A stretch of DNA of 48,791 nt from Schoenoplectus triqueter. Its lineage: Eukaryota > Streptophyta > Magnoliopsida > Poales > Cyperaceae. The stretch covers positions 1 through 48,791 of the forward strand of contig CAXKVV010001604.1 of NCBI GenBank assembly GCA_964058805.1, in the 5' to 3' direction. The position numbers and the translations under genes were made by a program. Below, in pieces: positions 32,459-44,456 of this stretch; the stretch's first letter is position 1, and each line of letters begins with the position of its first letter. Under the pieces are notes generated by a model. It was given only the letters and a program-made list of their open reading frames with translations. It had not been told where the DNA came from and made no database searches.

Positions 32459-35400
32459 ATGGATCTAGAAGCGGTGCATAACGACACTCTGCGAAAGGTG
32501 AGATGATTTCCCCACTAGTTCTTCAAATAAGTTCTGGCCTTTGCCAGTTTGCTTCCAATTGAATTAAGGTCGATTTTTGTTTGTATAGAGAGATTCGTGG
32601 AGGTCTGTTCTCCTTCTTGCCTACCAAAGCCTAGGCGTGGTGTATGGAGACCTCAGTATTTCTCCTCTCTATGTGTACAAAAATGCATTTGCGGATGATA
32701 TAGAGCACTCGGAAGGGAACGAAGAGATATATGGCGTTCTCTCCTTTGTTTTCTGGACATTAACGATCATACCCTTACTCAAGTATGTACTTATAGTTCT
32801 TTCAGCCGATGATAATGGCGAAGGCGGCACATTTGCACTCTACTCCTTAATTTGCCGGCATGCGAGGATTGGGTTTTTGCCGAATGGCCAGATTATAGAT
32901 GAAGAGCTCTCGGCGTATAAGAAAGGAGGTGAAGTAGGGCCCACTTCACAGCCGGGTCAGGCATCTTGGATTAAAGCTTTGTTGGAGAAATCAAGGTTTT
33001 TGCAAAAGATTTTGTTGATCTTTGCATTGCTCGGTACTTGCATGGTAATTGGAGATGGTGTATTAACACCTGCAGTTTCTGGTTCGTACTGTCTCTTCCT
33101 TTTTCTTCTTTTTCCTTCTTGTAATAAATTTGGTAGGTTAGTCATACTTGTCGATCCCTTATTATTAGGTCAGTTTTCGTGAATTGCTTTTACTGGTCAT
33201 ATCTCATAACTGAAGGCGAGAATTAGACAAAATTGCAATAATTTTTGGGTTAAATTAGAAGAAATTGAATTATAAAGGGCCCAATTGCATAACTGTGCAT
33301 TATCAAGAAAATTGGAATTAAGCTGAGAAGCATTTTACTTTCCTATTTTTATGATTCCTTTCTGTGCTGAATTGGTGATTTGCTTGGTTTTATGCAGTTT
33401 TTTCAGCGGTATCAGGGCTTGAGCTTTATGTCTCTGAAGAGCAGCATAGATGTAAGCATCTTATAGATACATGTATTACTGTTTAGTATTTACCACACCA
33501 GTCTATGATTTCTTGCATTGCGCTCATCATGTTGCTCAGGCAGCAACGTCTTGTGAATGGAGTCTGAATTTTTTTCCCTTTTCTGTGGGCTTTTGCTTAG
33601 AACATACATTATCTTCTAAGCGTTCTCGCAGTCATATTATGCGCTGTTATTCATTGTATAATCTTGAAGTATCTTTAAAATATATGTTGCATTTTAATTT
33701 CCAGATGTGGAAGTTCCAGTGGCTTGTCTAATACTTGTATGCTTGTTCGCATTGCAACATTATGGCACACACCGAGTTGGTTTCCTCTTTGCTCCAATTG
33801 TCGCCATCTGGCTTATGTGCATTAGCATCATAGGAGTCTACAACATCGCTAGGTGGGACCCCCATGTGCTTCGGGCCCTCTCGCCATATTACATGTACCG
33901 GTTTTTGAAGAAAACACGGCAGGGCGGGTGGATGTCCCTTGGTGGCATCCTTCTTTGCATAACTGGTTTGTGAAAAATGCAACTATTAATTGATACTTGA
34001 ATGGAATATTTGCAAATATTGTTCTAAAATTGTGTTTGTAAATTCTCAGGTTCAGAGGCAATGTATGCAGATCTGGGGCATTTCTCACAAACATCGATAA
34101 AGGTTTGTGATCTACTTAGTTTTGGTTGGTACCAGTTACAAATTTATACTGGATTGACTAGTCCTCACTCAGCACTATTTTTTTTTTGGAGGTCAATTCT
34201 CAGCACTACTCATCAACAGGGTCGTTTACTTCTTTGTTGCATTTTTTTTCTTAATGAGTGTTCAATTGGAATACTTGACTGATAATGTTCTTATATATGT
34301 TGCTTGTCTCTCACTTTAACCTTAAAAGACCTTTGTATTTGGTGCAGATTGCTTTCTCATTCGTGGTGTATCCTGCACTTGTTCTGGCCTACATGGGTCA
34401 AGCAGCTTATCTCTCTCAGCATCACCAAATTGAAGAAACCAGCTATAAAATTGGCTTCTATGTTTCTGTTCCTGGTACTTTCCCAGAGAAATTCTTGTAT
34501 ATGTTGCTTTAGTGATGTACGTGGTTACAAAGCCCAATAAAGCAGACGAGTCAAGAAGTATAAACCAGTTTCTTTAGCGTCTATAGGAGTGTAACCAGGG
34601 ATGGTGTTTGTTTTCAGGATAGCTGGTAAAATACAAGATGCCTTCACCGAATTTTTTTTTAACTTCATACCCAACACCCAAATGTGGTTCAATGGGTGTA
34701 CCATAAAGGTATAGTCCCTGCAGTGCTGGTATTGATTAGGTAAGCAGTGCTACTACTGCTCAACTCTGCAGTTGCATTATGTGAACCCTCAGTTACATCT
34801 TACATTCTTCACCTCTCTCTGTCTTTCTCTAGAACAAGTGAGGTGGCCAGTGTTTGTGATAGCAGTGCTAGCAGCAGTTGTGGGCAGCCAGGCAGTGATT
34901 ACAGGCACCTTCTCTATCATAAAACAGTGCTCCGCTCTTAACTGTTTCCCCAGGGTTAAAATTGTCCATACATCTTCATCTGTGCATGGCCAGATATATA
35001 TCCCTGAGATAAACTGGATTTTGATGCTTCTCTGTCTCGCTGTTACCGTCGGCTTCCATGACACCAAGCGCCTCGGCAATGCATCAGGTTTTAATAACAT
35101 ATACCAAAATAGACATCATTACCTATAACATCCGTAACAACATCGCCCATACACAAATTCTGTGGATATAACATTCATGATTGCTTCTACACAAAAGTAA
35201 CTCTCAATTATTTTCTAATGTTCCTATTAATCTTTTATCTCTTGATTCCAGGGTTGGCGGTGATAACAGTCATGCTTGTAACTACCTTTCTCATGTCACT
35301 TGTAATATCCCTCTGCTGGCACAAGAACCTGATTTTCTCCCTCGCCTTCCTCTTCTTCTTTGGCTCAATCGAGGCCTTCTACTTTTCAGCCTCGGTCATA

Positions 35401-36636
35401 AAGTTCCTTGAGGGAGCGTGGGTCCCGCTTGTGCTCTCTTTCATCTTCCTGTTAGTAATGTATGTGTGGCACTATGGTACGCTCAAGAAATACGAGTTTG
35501 ATGTGCAAAACAAAGTCTCTATCAGGTGGTTGCTTAACCTGGGCCCTTCGCTTGGAATTGTGCGCGTGCGCGGAATTGGATTAATCCATACTGAGCTTGT
35601 CTCAGGCATTCCTGCCATTTTCTCTCATTTTGTGACCAATCTGCCTGCTTTTCATCAGGTTAGATTCTGCTTGAGTTCTTCTCATCTTTCTTGTGGTTTG
35701 TTATCTGCACTGAAACACTGAGATAGTGAGATATGCAACAATGAAGAAGTTTTGAATTTTCATTATTTTATTTTTCTATTAGATAGAAGGTAATAAATAG
35801 TCGATAGAATTATAAGACAAGTACAAAGCACACCTAAAATTAAAAGAAAAGAAAAGAAAATAGTGGAGAAGTGCCACCGAGTTGGGCTGAGTAATGATTC
35901 TCATTAAAGTGTATATGAGGCTGTCCTCAATTTGTTTCCAGGTCTTTACAATTTAAAATTCCCACAGGTTCTGGTGTTCCTTTGTGTTAAATCAGTACCT
36001 GTACCTTGTGTGCAACCTGAAGAGCGATTTCTTGTGGGCCGTATTGGGCCCAAGGAATACCGCATGTACCGGGTCATTGTTCGATATGGATATCGAGACA
36101 TACAAAAAGATGATCTGGAGTTTGAAAAGGAACTTGTCAGTAGCATATCCGAGTTCATCCAATCTGGTTCTGCATCTGGTATCAACCATCATGATAATGG
36201 CGCCAACACATTTTATGATGACTCAGAGAAGGTAAATGAGAAAATGGCTGTTATTGGTACACCTATTGGTTTGTCAGAAGAGTATGAACATGAACCAGAA
36301 AGCGAGTCACCTGGCCCATCATCGAATGGTAATGACACTGGGATGGATGGCCTTGTCCCAAAGAGGAAGCGAGTTCGGTTTGTGCTACCGAAGAGCCCTG
36401 AATTGGAAAGTGGGGTCCGGGAGGAGTTGAGGGATTTGATGGAGGCAAGGGAGGCAGGGATGTCATTTATTCTTGGGCATTCTTACACCAGGGCAAAGAG
36501 CAGGTCCGGTTTCGTCAAACGGGTTGCAATAAATTTTATTTATGAGTTTTTGAGAAGAAATAGCCGGGGACCCGCATATGCAGCTAATATACCACATGCA
36601 TCTACATTAGAGGTAGGTATGGTGTACCATGTTTGA
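32459..36636 (+). CDS. KUP/HAK/KT potassium transporter, 9 exons, 785 aa
   Basis: A multi-spanning membrane protein that moves K+, most like plant KUP cluster II (the KUP2, KUP6, KUP8 type). Exons: 32459-32497, 32589-33081, 33398-33451, 33705-33965, 34050-34102, 34348-34474, 34833-35087, 35252-35658 and 35968-36636. All junctions are GT..AG and in frame (2358 bp with stop). Landmarks are [11 protein letters not shown] at residues 29-39 (first membrane segment and K+ pathway), [69 protein letters not shown] and the cytosolic [17 protein letters not shown] segment. The length matches cluster II members, usually close to 780-795 residues. The ATG is chosen because [13 protein letters not shown] joins in phase to the conserved exon 2; an earlier ATG at 32406 is out of this ORF and closed by a stop. 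Transport direction and tissue cannot be read from the sequence. Confidence 0.94.
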
Positions 36637-38995
36637 TGCGGAAACAAGCCGTTTTGAGCTTGTTTTATGAGGTATACAAGTTGTATGCTTAATCAAAATG
36701 TATATGGTAGAAGCTTCCAGGAGGCCCGACTAACTAGTAACATGTCTAATTTTTTTTTCCTTTTTGAAGAGAAATAGATCTAGATTTGAATTATTTGTAC
36801 ATATAGTTGTTCTTTTTGGTTATAATTTGTTGATAGAAATAATGTTGGGTCCAGAACCCATGCTAAAGACTTGAGACAGATGAATAGTGGGAAGAGCTTC
36901 AGCGATTTTGTTTTGTTGCATCTTCTTTGGTGCTCTGAGTTTGATGTATATCTGGAATCTCATATGTTTGAATTCACGCTTGTTCATGTGATGTGATGTT
37001 ATTCATGCTTTCTGGACTTGCGACAAGAGCTAGCAGTGAAGGAAAAACATGTCAAAATGTGAGCGGATACACATACAATGAAAGAAAAAGAGAGAATCAG
37101 GTGCATTGAATGATACTGGTGTTGGAAACTTTTCAACCTGATCCAGCAGAGAGGGGGCCACTTTTCAATTCGTGTCTCCACAGGCCCATAAAACGACATG
37201 ATGTCAACTGTCAAGCATCATTTCATGAACAACCGAGGTCGGAGGGGAGTCTTCTGAAACTATTACCAGCCTGGATATGAGCATGCGAGAAATGCCAAAA
37301 AAGAAATAAAATTAAAGGCACACAGTAAACTATATAATAGTACCAGGGCATGAGTCGTGACGATCAAAAGCAACTCAAGAAAAGGCGTGCCTTTTTGGAT
37401 TCTCTCTCTTTTTCCGTTGCTTTTGATTTTTGGGTAGAGAAGTATGGTGTGTGACTGTGTGTGTGTGTGTTATTTATTCGGGGCGGGTTCGAAAATCAAT
37501 TGAGTGATATTTCTTTTCTTCTAGATATTAAAGGTTGAAAATTTAATTAAGGAAGGTTTTTGTTTAGGGAAGCAATTTTGATATATGAAAATTTCCTAGC
37601 ACTAGCAGTGATATTCCATGTATCTGATCTCTCTTTTTCTTTCAGTGTCAAGTAATGCCTGCCATTCATCGAGAATATGAAGAAAAGCATTCATGATTGA
37701 CAGAGAATTTTATTAACAATGAAAGTGATTTTAGAAAGTAAAATGATAATGATGAATGAATTTGATAAATACTAAAAAATAATTCGTAGTTTTAAATTTA
37801 TATGTTTTATATGAAAAAAATAAAATGTGATGCATATATATAAAATTTCAAATTTTGTGGAATATAAAATTTGTTATTGCCTTCATTGAATATAAATATC
37901 TGTAATTTTTAAATATTTTGTTTTAATTTAAAAATATCATCAAGATAACTAGGTTAACCTATCAACAAGTCTCGGCCATTTTGCAATGATCTCATTTATT
38001 TATTGATTCAAATTAAAAAAAAAGATATTTTTAGACCGTCATTTATACAGAATCAATATAGGCAATGAGTGCTCATGATGTTGATGAGTGGTTATGTAAA
38101 TAGTGTAAATAGGATCAAAATATTTTGCTAGTACAATCTTAATCAGTGTTTATGAACAAGTCCCCAATAGGAAATATGAGTAGCTGAAAATTCCATTTTG
38201 ATTATATTAAGTTGAAAAGCTTTTTCTCCGTCCATCTCATCAAAGGAAAAAAATAATAATAAATTTGAGCTTGTTGCCAAAATTCAGATCGTTTTTCATT
38301 TTACTAATTTAGTACCTGAATTTCTCAACAAACTATAATAAAAATATATCGTTACAATGGAAGCGTCTTTCGTCATTTAAATACGTTGGCATCAACTTTT
38401 AATAAATGCCAGTAAAGATATCGCTCCTATATGTGGGTCTTTATATTTTATAAAAATATATAGTATCAATTTCAAACAATAAATATACATTACTTTCATT
38501 GTATGAATTATTGTAACATCATATAAAAATAATTTGCGTAAAAGAAATACCACTGCAACCCAAATATTTTGTCCGCTACAAAAATACTATTCCGAAACAA
38601 AGTCTAGTTCAGGTTCATAAAAAAAAATCAAGCTCCATATTCCATTATTTGACTTGGCATAGAAATTAAACCCTCAAGTTTTTGAACGAAGCATGCAAGC
38701 CTCAGGATCTCTTGAATTTTCGGCTAACAATTTAATATAAGCCTTTAATTTCCTAACCAGAATTTTCCTTGAGCCTGGAAAATTTCAAAACCAAGCCAGG
38801 TCAAAAGAACTAAGGTTTTGGAAATAAATCATTTTTGTTTAGTAAGGTATAAACAGTTTATTATATGTACAGTTTGGGATTGAAATTTGCTGTTATCCAA
38901 AATCTCTATTATGTTTGTAATTCTCTCTCTGACAATGAATCCTACTATAAATCAGAATTAAATAGAACACACTGTCAGAAAGAGGATAACATATA
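36637..38995. other. KUP 3' flank and gene-free spacer
   Basis: The first 300-400 bp are presumably the KUP 3' untranslated region. A short GT microsatellite lies at about 37453-37470. A GC-richer patch at 37000-37270 has a 71-codon minus-strand frame with no recognisable domain. The remainder is AT-rich and without visible genes. Confidence 0.45.
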
Positions 38996-39411
38996 TAGAG
39001 TAAATATACCGTAAGCTTAATCTCAAAAATTATATTAAATCATCTCGAAATTTAAATTTATCATCCTCATTAAATTCTTCATATGAAAATCTTATGGGAT
39101 GCACAAATTTGGAATGTTTTGATTTTTTTAAATCATGATATTTAAAAATCAGCTCTAATAATGATAATAATAATAATATATTTAATATTTGAACATCATT
39201 TTTTAAAATTAAAAACGGTGACTTAAAAAGTTTAAAACACTCTAAATTTTTGCATCCCACAAGATTTTCATATAAAGAATTTAATGAGGATGATAAATTA
39301 AAATTTGAAGATAATTTGATGTACTTTTTGAGATAACTTCATAGAAGATCTTTGTGAATTTAAGCTTACGGAAAGCCTCCGTGAGTTTAAACTCACAGTA
39401 TCTATACTCAA
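38996..39411. mobile_element. Foldback MITE group C, decayed copy 2
   Basis: The arms match element C1: AAAAACGGTGACTTAAAAAG, TTTTTGCATCCCACAAGATT and TCATATAAAGAATTTAATGA on the right, with mirrored but diverged versions on the left. The right tip keeps CTTACGGAAAGCCTCCGTGA. The left tip has lost this hairpin and keeps only CCGTAAGCTTAATCTCAAAA. It is non-coding. Confidence 0.75.
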
Positions 39412-40917
39412 CATATATAATATGTATTTTGAATAACAACGGATTTCATTCCATACATTTGGGCAGCAACTAGTGAGAAAGAGAGGAAGGAGCGAAGCGA
39501 TGAGATGAGTTGCGAATTTAGTATAAAATTGTTGGATTTTTCTTCGCTTAATTTGTGATCAAATAACTCCTAAATTCAACTAAATTTTAATGTAAGTTCT
39601 GTTACAATTATTAAATATCATAATATAGATATTCATAACTCTAATTCCAATTTTTTTTTCAAAGAAAAAGAGAGTAGGTGTTCTGGAAGAAGAAAATAAG
39701 TGTACACACGCAATAAAAAGCGCAAAAATGAATAAACTACTCAAATCAGATTTTTTTCATTTTAAGTTTTTTTTCTCTAACAATTTTAGGGCTCATTCTT
39801 CTCAAATACCGAGCCTATGTAAATTTAAAATTTTCTTCAAACTATTTTAATACTGCAATGAATTTATTTAAAAAGAACAATATTACACCCCATAGGTCAA
39901 AACTCAATAGGGATTTTGAGCAACGAAAATGTTGTTTCTCTCTTGGGAGCTTGCAAAAAGAAATCGACAACAACCTCATTTCAGCCGCTGAACAAGACAC
40001 ACACAGACCTAGGCATCATGTTTTTGTTGGTCCATTTCAAATGTTAGATCAAGCACCACTCAAATAAAATTTCATAAAAATCCAACATAAGTTACACATA
40101 ACAGTATCATATATCAGAGAGAGGCCCTGAAAATGGGAAATAACATGTGCATCCTGCAACACACATATGCTTCGTACAATCGTCATAAATATAAAATATC
40201 ATGTTGTGAGATGAGTATATATATATCGCCTAAGTACGAATCTATGATAATGTTTGATAAATTTGTTATAAATAAGAAGGATTAAATTTTAGATTCATTT
40301 TGTACTGCATAAAAATAAGGATTAAATTTTAGAATCTATGCTTCGTTAATGTAATATATTCTTTGAAGTAAGATAGTTGTTGCTTTTTTATGTAAAAATA
40401 AGGAAAAAGTAATTCGTAACATAATTATCTGTGTTATAATAAAATTATGGGACAGGTTCATATCAAATCAACAAAGAACTATGCAGACATGTTCTCAGAC
40501 ATTATAAATTTGTAATTCCACGGTACTGTGATGATAATTTAATCTGTTAACAGGGTCTGACAAGGAAACTTTTCTATAATTGGTGTTTCCTGCCAGGACT
40601 GTATTGGGCCTCTAAATAGAAATGGGGTCCACAAACCGAACCCATCTAAAGAGCCTCATGGTCCACAACCACAACCCACTTCTCTTAGATGCCTACTACC
40701 AAATGACCTTTGGCCTTTTCATATTATAATAATTTCAAAGCATGTAATAAGAAAATGACACGTCACTTAAAAGAAAAATCAGAAACTGTAAAATAAAGTT
40801 AAATCAGTCGTGGTTCTGCTTTCAACGACTAGTAAAGACAAAAACTAAGAGTGGATTTGCCTTTAATAGAGATAGTTATGATTTCATTAATTATGCTTTG
40901 AAAAGAGAATAAATGTC
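39412..40917. other. Gene-free spacer
   Basis: No protein family, RNA gene or delimitable mobile element is recognised. A GC-richer patch around 40590-40700 stands out only by composition. Confidence 0.4.
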
Positions 40918-41122
40918 TAGCTTAGCCCCGGTTAGTTCTTGATTTTTTAAAACACCTGTAAAGTAGTAAAATTTTTATTTTAAATCAGAAAAATATAGTT
41001 CAAAATTATATTAGCGCCTAGACTTAATTGAAAAAAATATATTTTTCATATTTAATTTTTAAGAATTTAATATTAGTTCATATATTATGCCCTGACTTAT
41101 TAAAAAGCTGGATCCGCCACTG
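40918..41122. repeat. Possible remnant of a dispersed plant repeat
   Basis: The segment starts near TAGCTTAGCCCCGGTTAG and ends AAAAAGCTGGATCCGCCACTG. Phrases close to CTGGATCCGCCACTG recur at the ends of many plant repeats and retroelement remnants. I cannot identify the family, borders or a target duplication. Confidence 0.3.
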
Positions 41123-42553
41123 ACTTAGATGTCAAAGCAACACTTACATAAATGAGGGAGAGAATATACTAGTGTGGTTATTTATTAAAAATTTTTATAA
41201 AGATAATAGAGATTGCAAATGAAAATAAAAATATTTGCAGGACCGTTTGAGATATATCCTGATGCCCTCTTGTTTCTTTGCTTGTTTTATTCATTTATTC
41301 TTCTTTTTGGGAGGGTTATACATGGAATTTTTCTTTTTTTGTTTTTTTTTGTTTCACATCATTGACATATATCCTCTCGGAACCAAGAATGCCGAGAGCA
41401 TAGATCTGTCTGTTTATTCATTGATTTATTTATTTATCAAGTATCACATAATTTTGGTACGAACTTATAATAATGGAGCCGTAGATACCCAACTTATGTT
41501 TGATCGAATCCAAACAAAACAACCACATGCAATGAGTATTTTCAAAAGGAAAAGCAAAAAAGGGCATTGAGTGCATGAAGAATCTATGCGCATTGACCCA
41601 CATAAGAATTTCTCATCTTGTAAACAAATAAAATGAGTAAATAATTGGGACATTTTTTTATTGAACAAAAAAAATCACAAGATTATGCTTACAATGTTTC
41701 TAGATTGATTCAATTACGTTTTATTCTAAATAATAGCGATTCTAAACAATGTAACATCCTTGACATTTGTAGGTATGCATTTTATTTCAAGGCATGACGT
41801 TTAAAACTATTTTTTCTGGTGTAATATTTGCGTACAATACTAACAATATTTTATATAAAATTCTCCATTTAGCTGAAAATGACTGCAAAATAATACCCAT
41901 TTTAACATACGACTTATAGTGTTGTTTAAACAATAAAACATTTTGGAAGAATTTAATTAAGAATATTATTAATTATGAGCTACGACGGTGTCAATTGTTT
42001 AACATCTTATATCAGAAGTGCCAAAGCAAAGCATGTTGTGTCGAAACTAAAATAAAGCAAATCGCATAATAAATAATTAGCCTCTTCAATCATTTGGACC
42101 GTTGCTATTCGTGTTGTGGTGTGTGTAGCGAGTCACACGATTTTGATAACTGTTTGTGCGCAAGAGATTTAGATAATAAATCGTTGGAACTCGTGAATAT
42201 GGCACCAATAGCAATAAATAAATACAAGAAAAATAAATAAAGCTAGCCACCTCGCCACCTCTCTCCAGCTTTTGCTGATCTTTTTATTAAAGCCAGGAAG
42301 ACTGCATTTTATTACTGAATACTGATACTAATACCAGCATAGAATTTGGACTCGTTGATGGTTGATCGCTATTATTGTGCCATTCCAACCGCGTGAAATT
42401 CTTCAACTGTTTTGCTTTCTGAGCTACAGAAAAATAGTGATAACAGAGAAAATCAAACCATTACAAATATTTTTATATCTTATGCATCATAAATCTGACT
42501 TCTGTCAAGTCATTAAAAAATTATATTTATTCATAATTGTATATATATGAATA
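41123..42553. other. Gene-free spacer
   Basis: AT-rich sequence. A 111-codon open frame at 41235-41570 starts at a non-ATG codon, is rich in Phe and Leu from T-rich DNA, and looks like chance. Confidence 0.4.
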
Positions 42554-42901
42554 GGGGAGGGATCATTTGACAATGAGTTATTTTGATAATATTGACAATA
42601 AACTTTTAAATAAATATAAAAAATCTTTAACATACTTTTTACTTATAGATTGATAGTATTTTAAGTTTCATATAATTTTATAATCGTTTGATAATTCATC
42701 AAAGATCATTAAAATTTTATACAATTTGTAACAGATCTAATTTAACGTTCTTTTAATGAAATATCAAACGATAATGAAATTAAAACACTATCAATCTAGA
42801 AATACAAGAACATATTTATAAAGTTTTTCTATTTCTAAATTTTTTTAGATCTGTTTAAAAATTCATTATCAAGATTGTCAAAATAACCTATTGTCAAATT
42901 T
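42554..42901. mobile_element. hAT-like MITE (family E), right end eroded
   Basis: Starts GGGGAGGGATCATTTGACAA, then TTATTTTGATAATATTGACA. Mirrored at the right by TTGTCAAAATAACCTATTGT ending TCAAATTTAAG, where the GATCCC terminus expected from the other copies is missing. The interior repeats ATAGATTGATAGTATTTTAA in both orientations. It is non-coding. Confidence 0.65.
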
Positions 42902-44435
42902 AAGATTTTTTTCATATTTTTTGCACAATTAATAATGTAAATTGGCTTGAAATGACAAATTTGATATTTTGTAAAAAAACTCTTAAATTTAGATAGTTTT
43001 TTTTTTAAATTTAGATTTTTCAATTCGAACATTAACAAAATGTTAATGCTATTGTTCATATTGATCAATTATTTTATTTTAAAAAATCACATACAAATTG
43101 TACAACGCAGTGTTGTCAAGTTCCTTCTAACTTGTATTTCGAACAAATTGAAAGTTTAGAAGCTTGAGAAAAATAAAATCAAAGTTTAATGATTAATTTG
43201 TCTATGAACTTCTATCTATAATGACAAAACATAGATAAAATTGGAGACAATTAATCTCACTTAAATTAACAAAGTTATCTTCTATCAATGCATCAATTTT
43301 ATAAATGTAATTTTCACGAACATTCTTATAATTATAAATTAAAAAATTCTTAGTGACATGAACATCAGTTTATAGTTTACATTTGGTTTATTTCTTAGAA
43401 TGAAAATTGCAAAACAGAGCATGGGGCTACCCAGCTTGGTAAAGATAAAAGCAGAATAGTAGAATACTAAGCCTAACAAACTTGTCTAATGCTTAATTTA
43501 CAGAGCACGTGATTTTCTCTCACCTTACCTCTGCCGTTTTGTCCGAAACCATTTCCTCTGTTATTCTATGAAAATGGAGGTATCCGTTACATAGAACACC
43601 TGTATTTTTATTCATTGTTTTGTGAAGATAGTCGAATAATTGAAAAAAATAATGCAAAAGTTTGAGACTTCATTTGTTTTTTGTTTTTGTTTTTGTGAAA
43701 CAATGATGGTATTTCTATTGAAATAATAATCTAATATGTCATCATTTTTATTAATAATTTAAATTTATGAAAATAATAGCATTTATTCATTATACATGCA
43801 TAGATGAAGTTTTCTTCATTATTAGATGAGTTATGAATAAGAAAGTTTACGAAGAATTTGGGATAATCAATGATAGTTATCTATTTCATAATATAGTTCT
43901 ATCATGACAAAAAAAAGTTAATGGATACTTTTTCAATAGAAATATAATCTACTTTAATTTTATGAATAAAATTAAAATCTGAACTATAAAACATTAATAT
44001 TTAAAATATAAAACTCAAAGTTAAATACCAACAACGAAACCGGAAACCCTTAAAAAATTCAGCATGAAGTCCGCAACCTGGCCACCTTTCGAGACTGGAC
44101 ATATCCAGTATCATGAAACGGAGAATTTCGTGATTCTCACTCTCCGCCACTTTAACTGATGTTCTCAGCTACTCGCTCTTCCTTAAACCCACACCAGCAT
44201 TAAACTCTACTCAGAACGAAAACAGCCATAGAGAGAGCGAGAGAGCGAGAGAGCGAGCTCAAAGACACCTCAACTTTGGTCCTTTTCGCGCTGCTTTTGC
44301 TTCCACTACCGCCAGAGGCCAGCATCAGCTTAGCTATAGCCCATAGCTTTAGCGAGAAATAAGGAACAAAAATTAAACAAGATTACAAAGTTTGCCTTCT
44401 TGGATCCTTTTCTCTCAAGGAGATATTTTTTTCAC
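42902..44435. other. Spacer and upstream region of the NHL gene
   Basis: AT-rich spacer with no recognisable gene, turning into a GC-richer leader from about 44040. GAGAGAGCGAGAGAGCGAGA at about 44230 is a purine-rich repeat likely to be in the promoter or 5' leader. The transcription start cannot be placed. Confidence 0.4.
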
Positions 44436-44456
44436 ATGGTTTTCGCGCTCGAATAA
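44436..44456 (+). promoter_or_regulatory. Upstream ORF overlapping the NHL start (TAATG)
   Basis: ATG at 44436 opens MVFALE and stops with TAA at 44454-44456. The last A of this stop is the first base of the main ATG (44456-44458), giving TAATG. If transcribed, ribosomes ending the uORF would sit directly on the main start codon, an arrangement that can allow termination-reinitiation. Confidence 0.55.

Noticed and set aside
32498..32588. Acceptor at 32590/32591 for KUP exon 2
   Set aside because: It would shift the frame. The acceptor at 32588/32589 gives [16 protein letters not shown] in phase with exon 1.
33471..33731. Plus-strand frame between KUP exons 3 and 4
   Set aside because: It is intron 3 read through. 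The exon boundaries at 33451 and 33705 give the conserved [14 protein letters not shown].
36999..37214. 71-codon minus-strand frame beyond the KUP 3' region
   Set aside because: No domain and no conserved motif. It could be antisense RNA or chance.
41235..41570. 111-codon frame rich in Phe and Leu
   Set aside because: It starts at a non-ATG codon and its composition follows the T-rich DNA.
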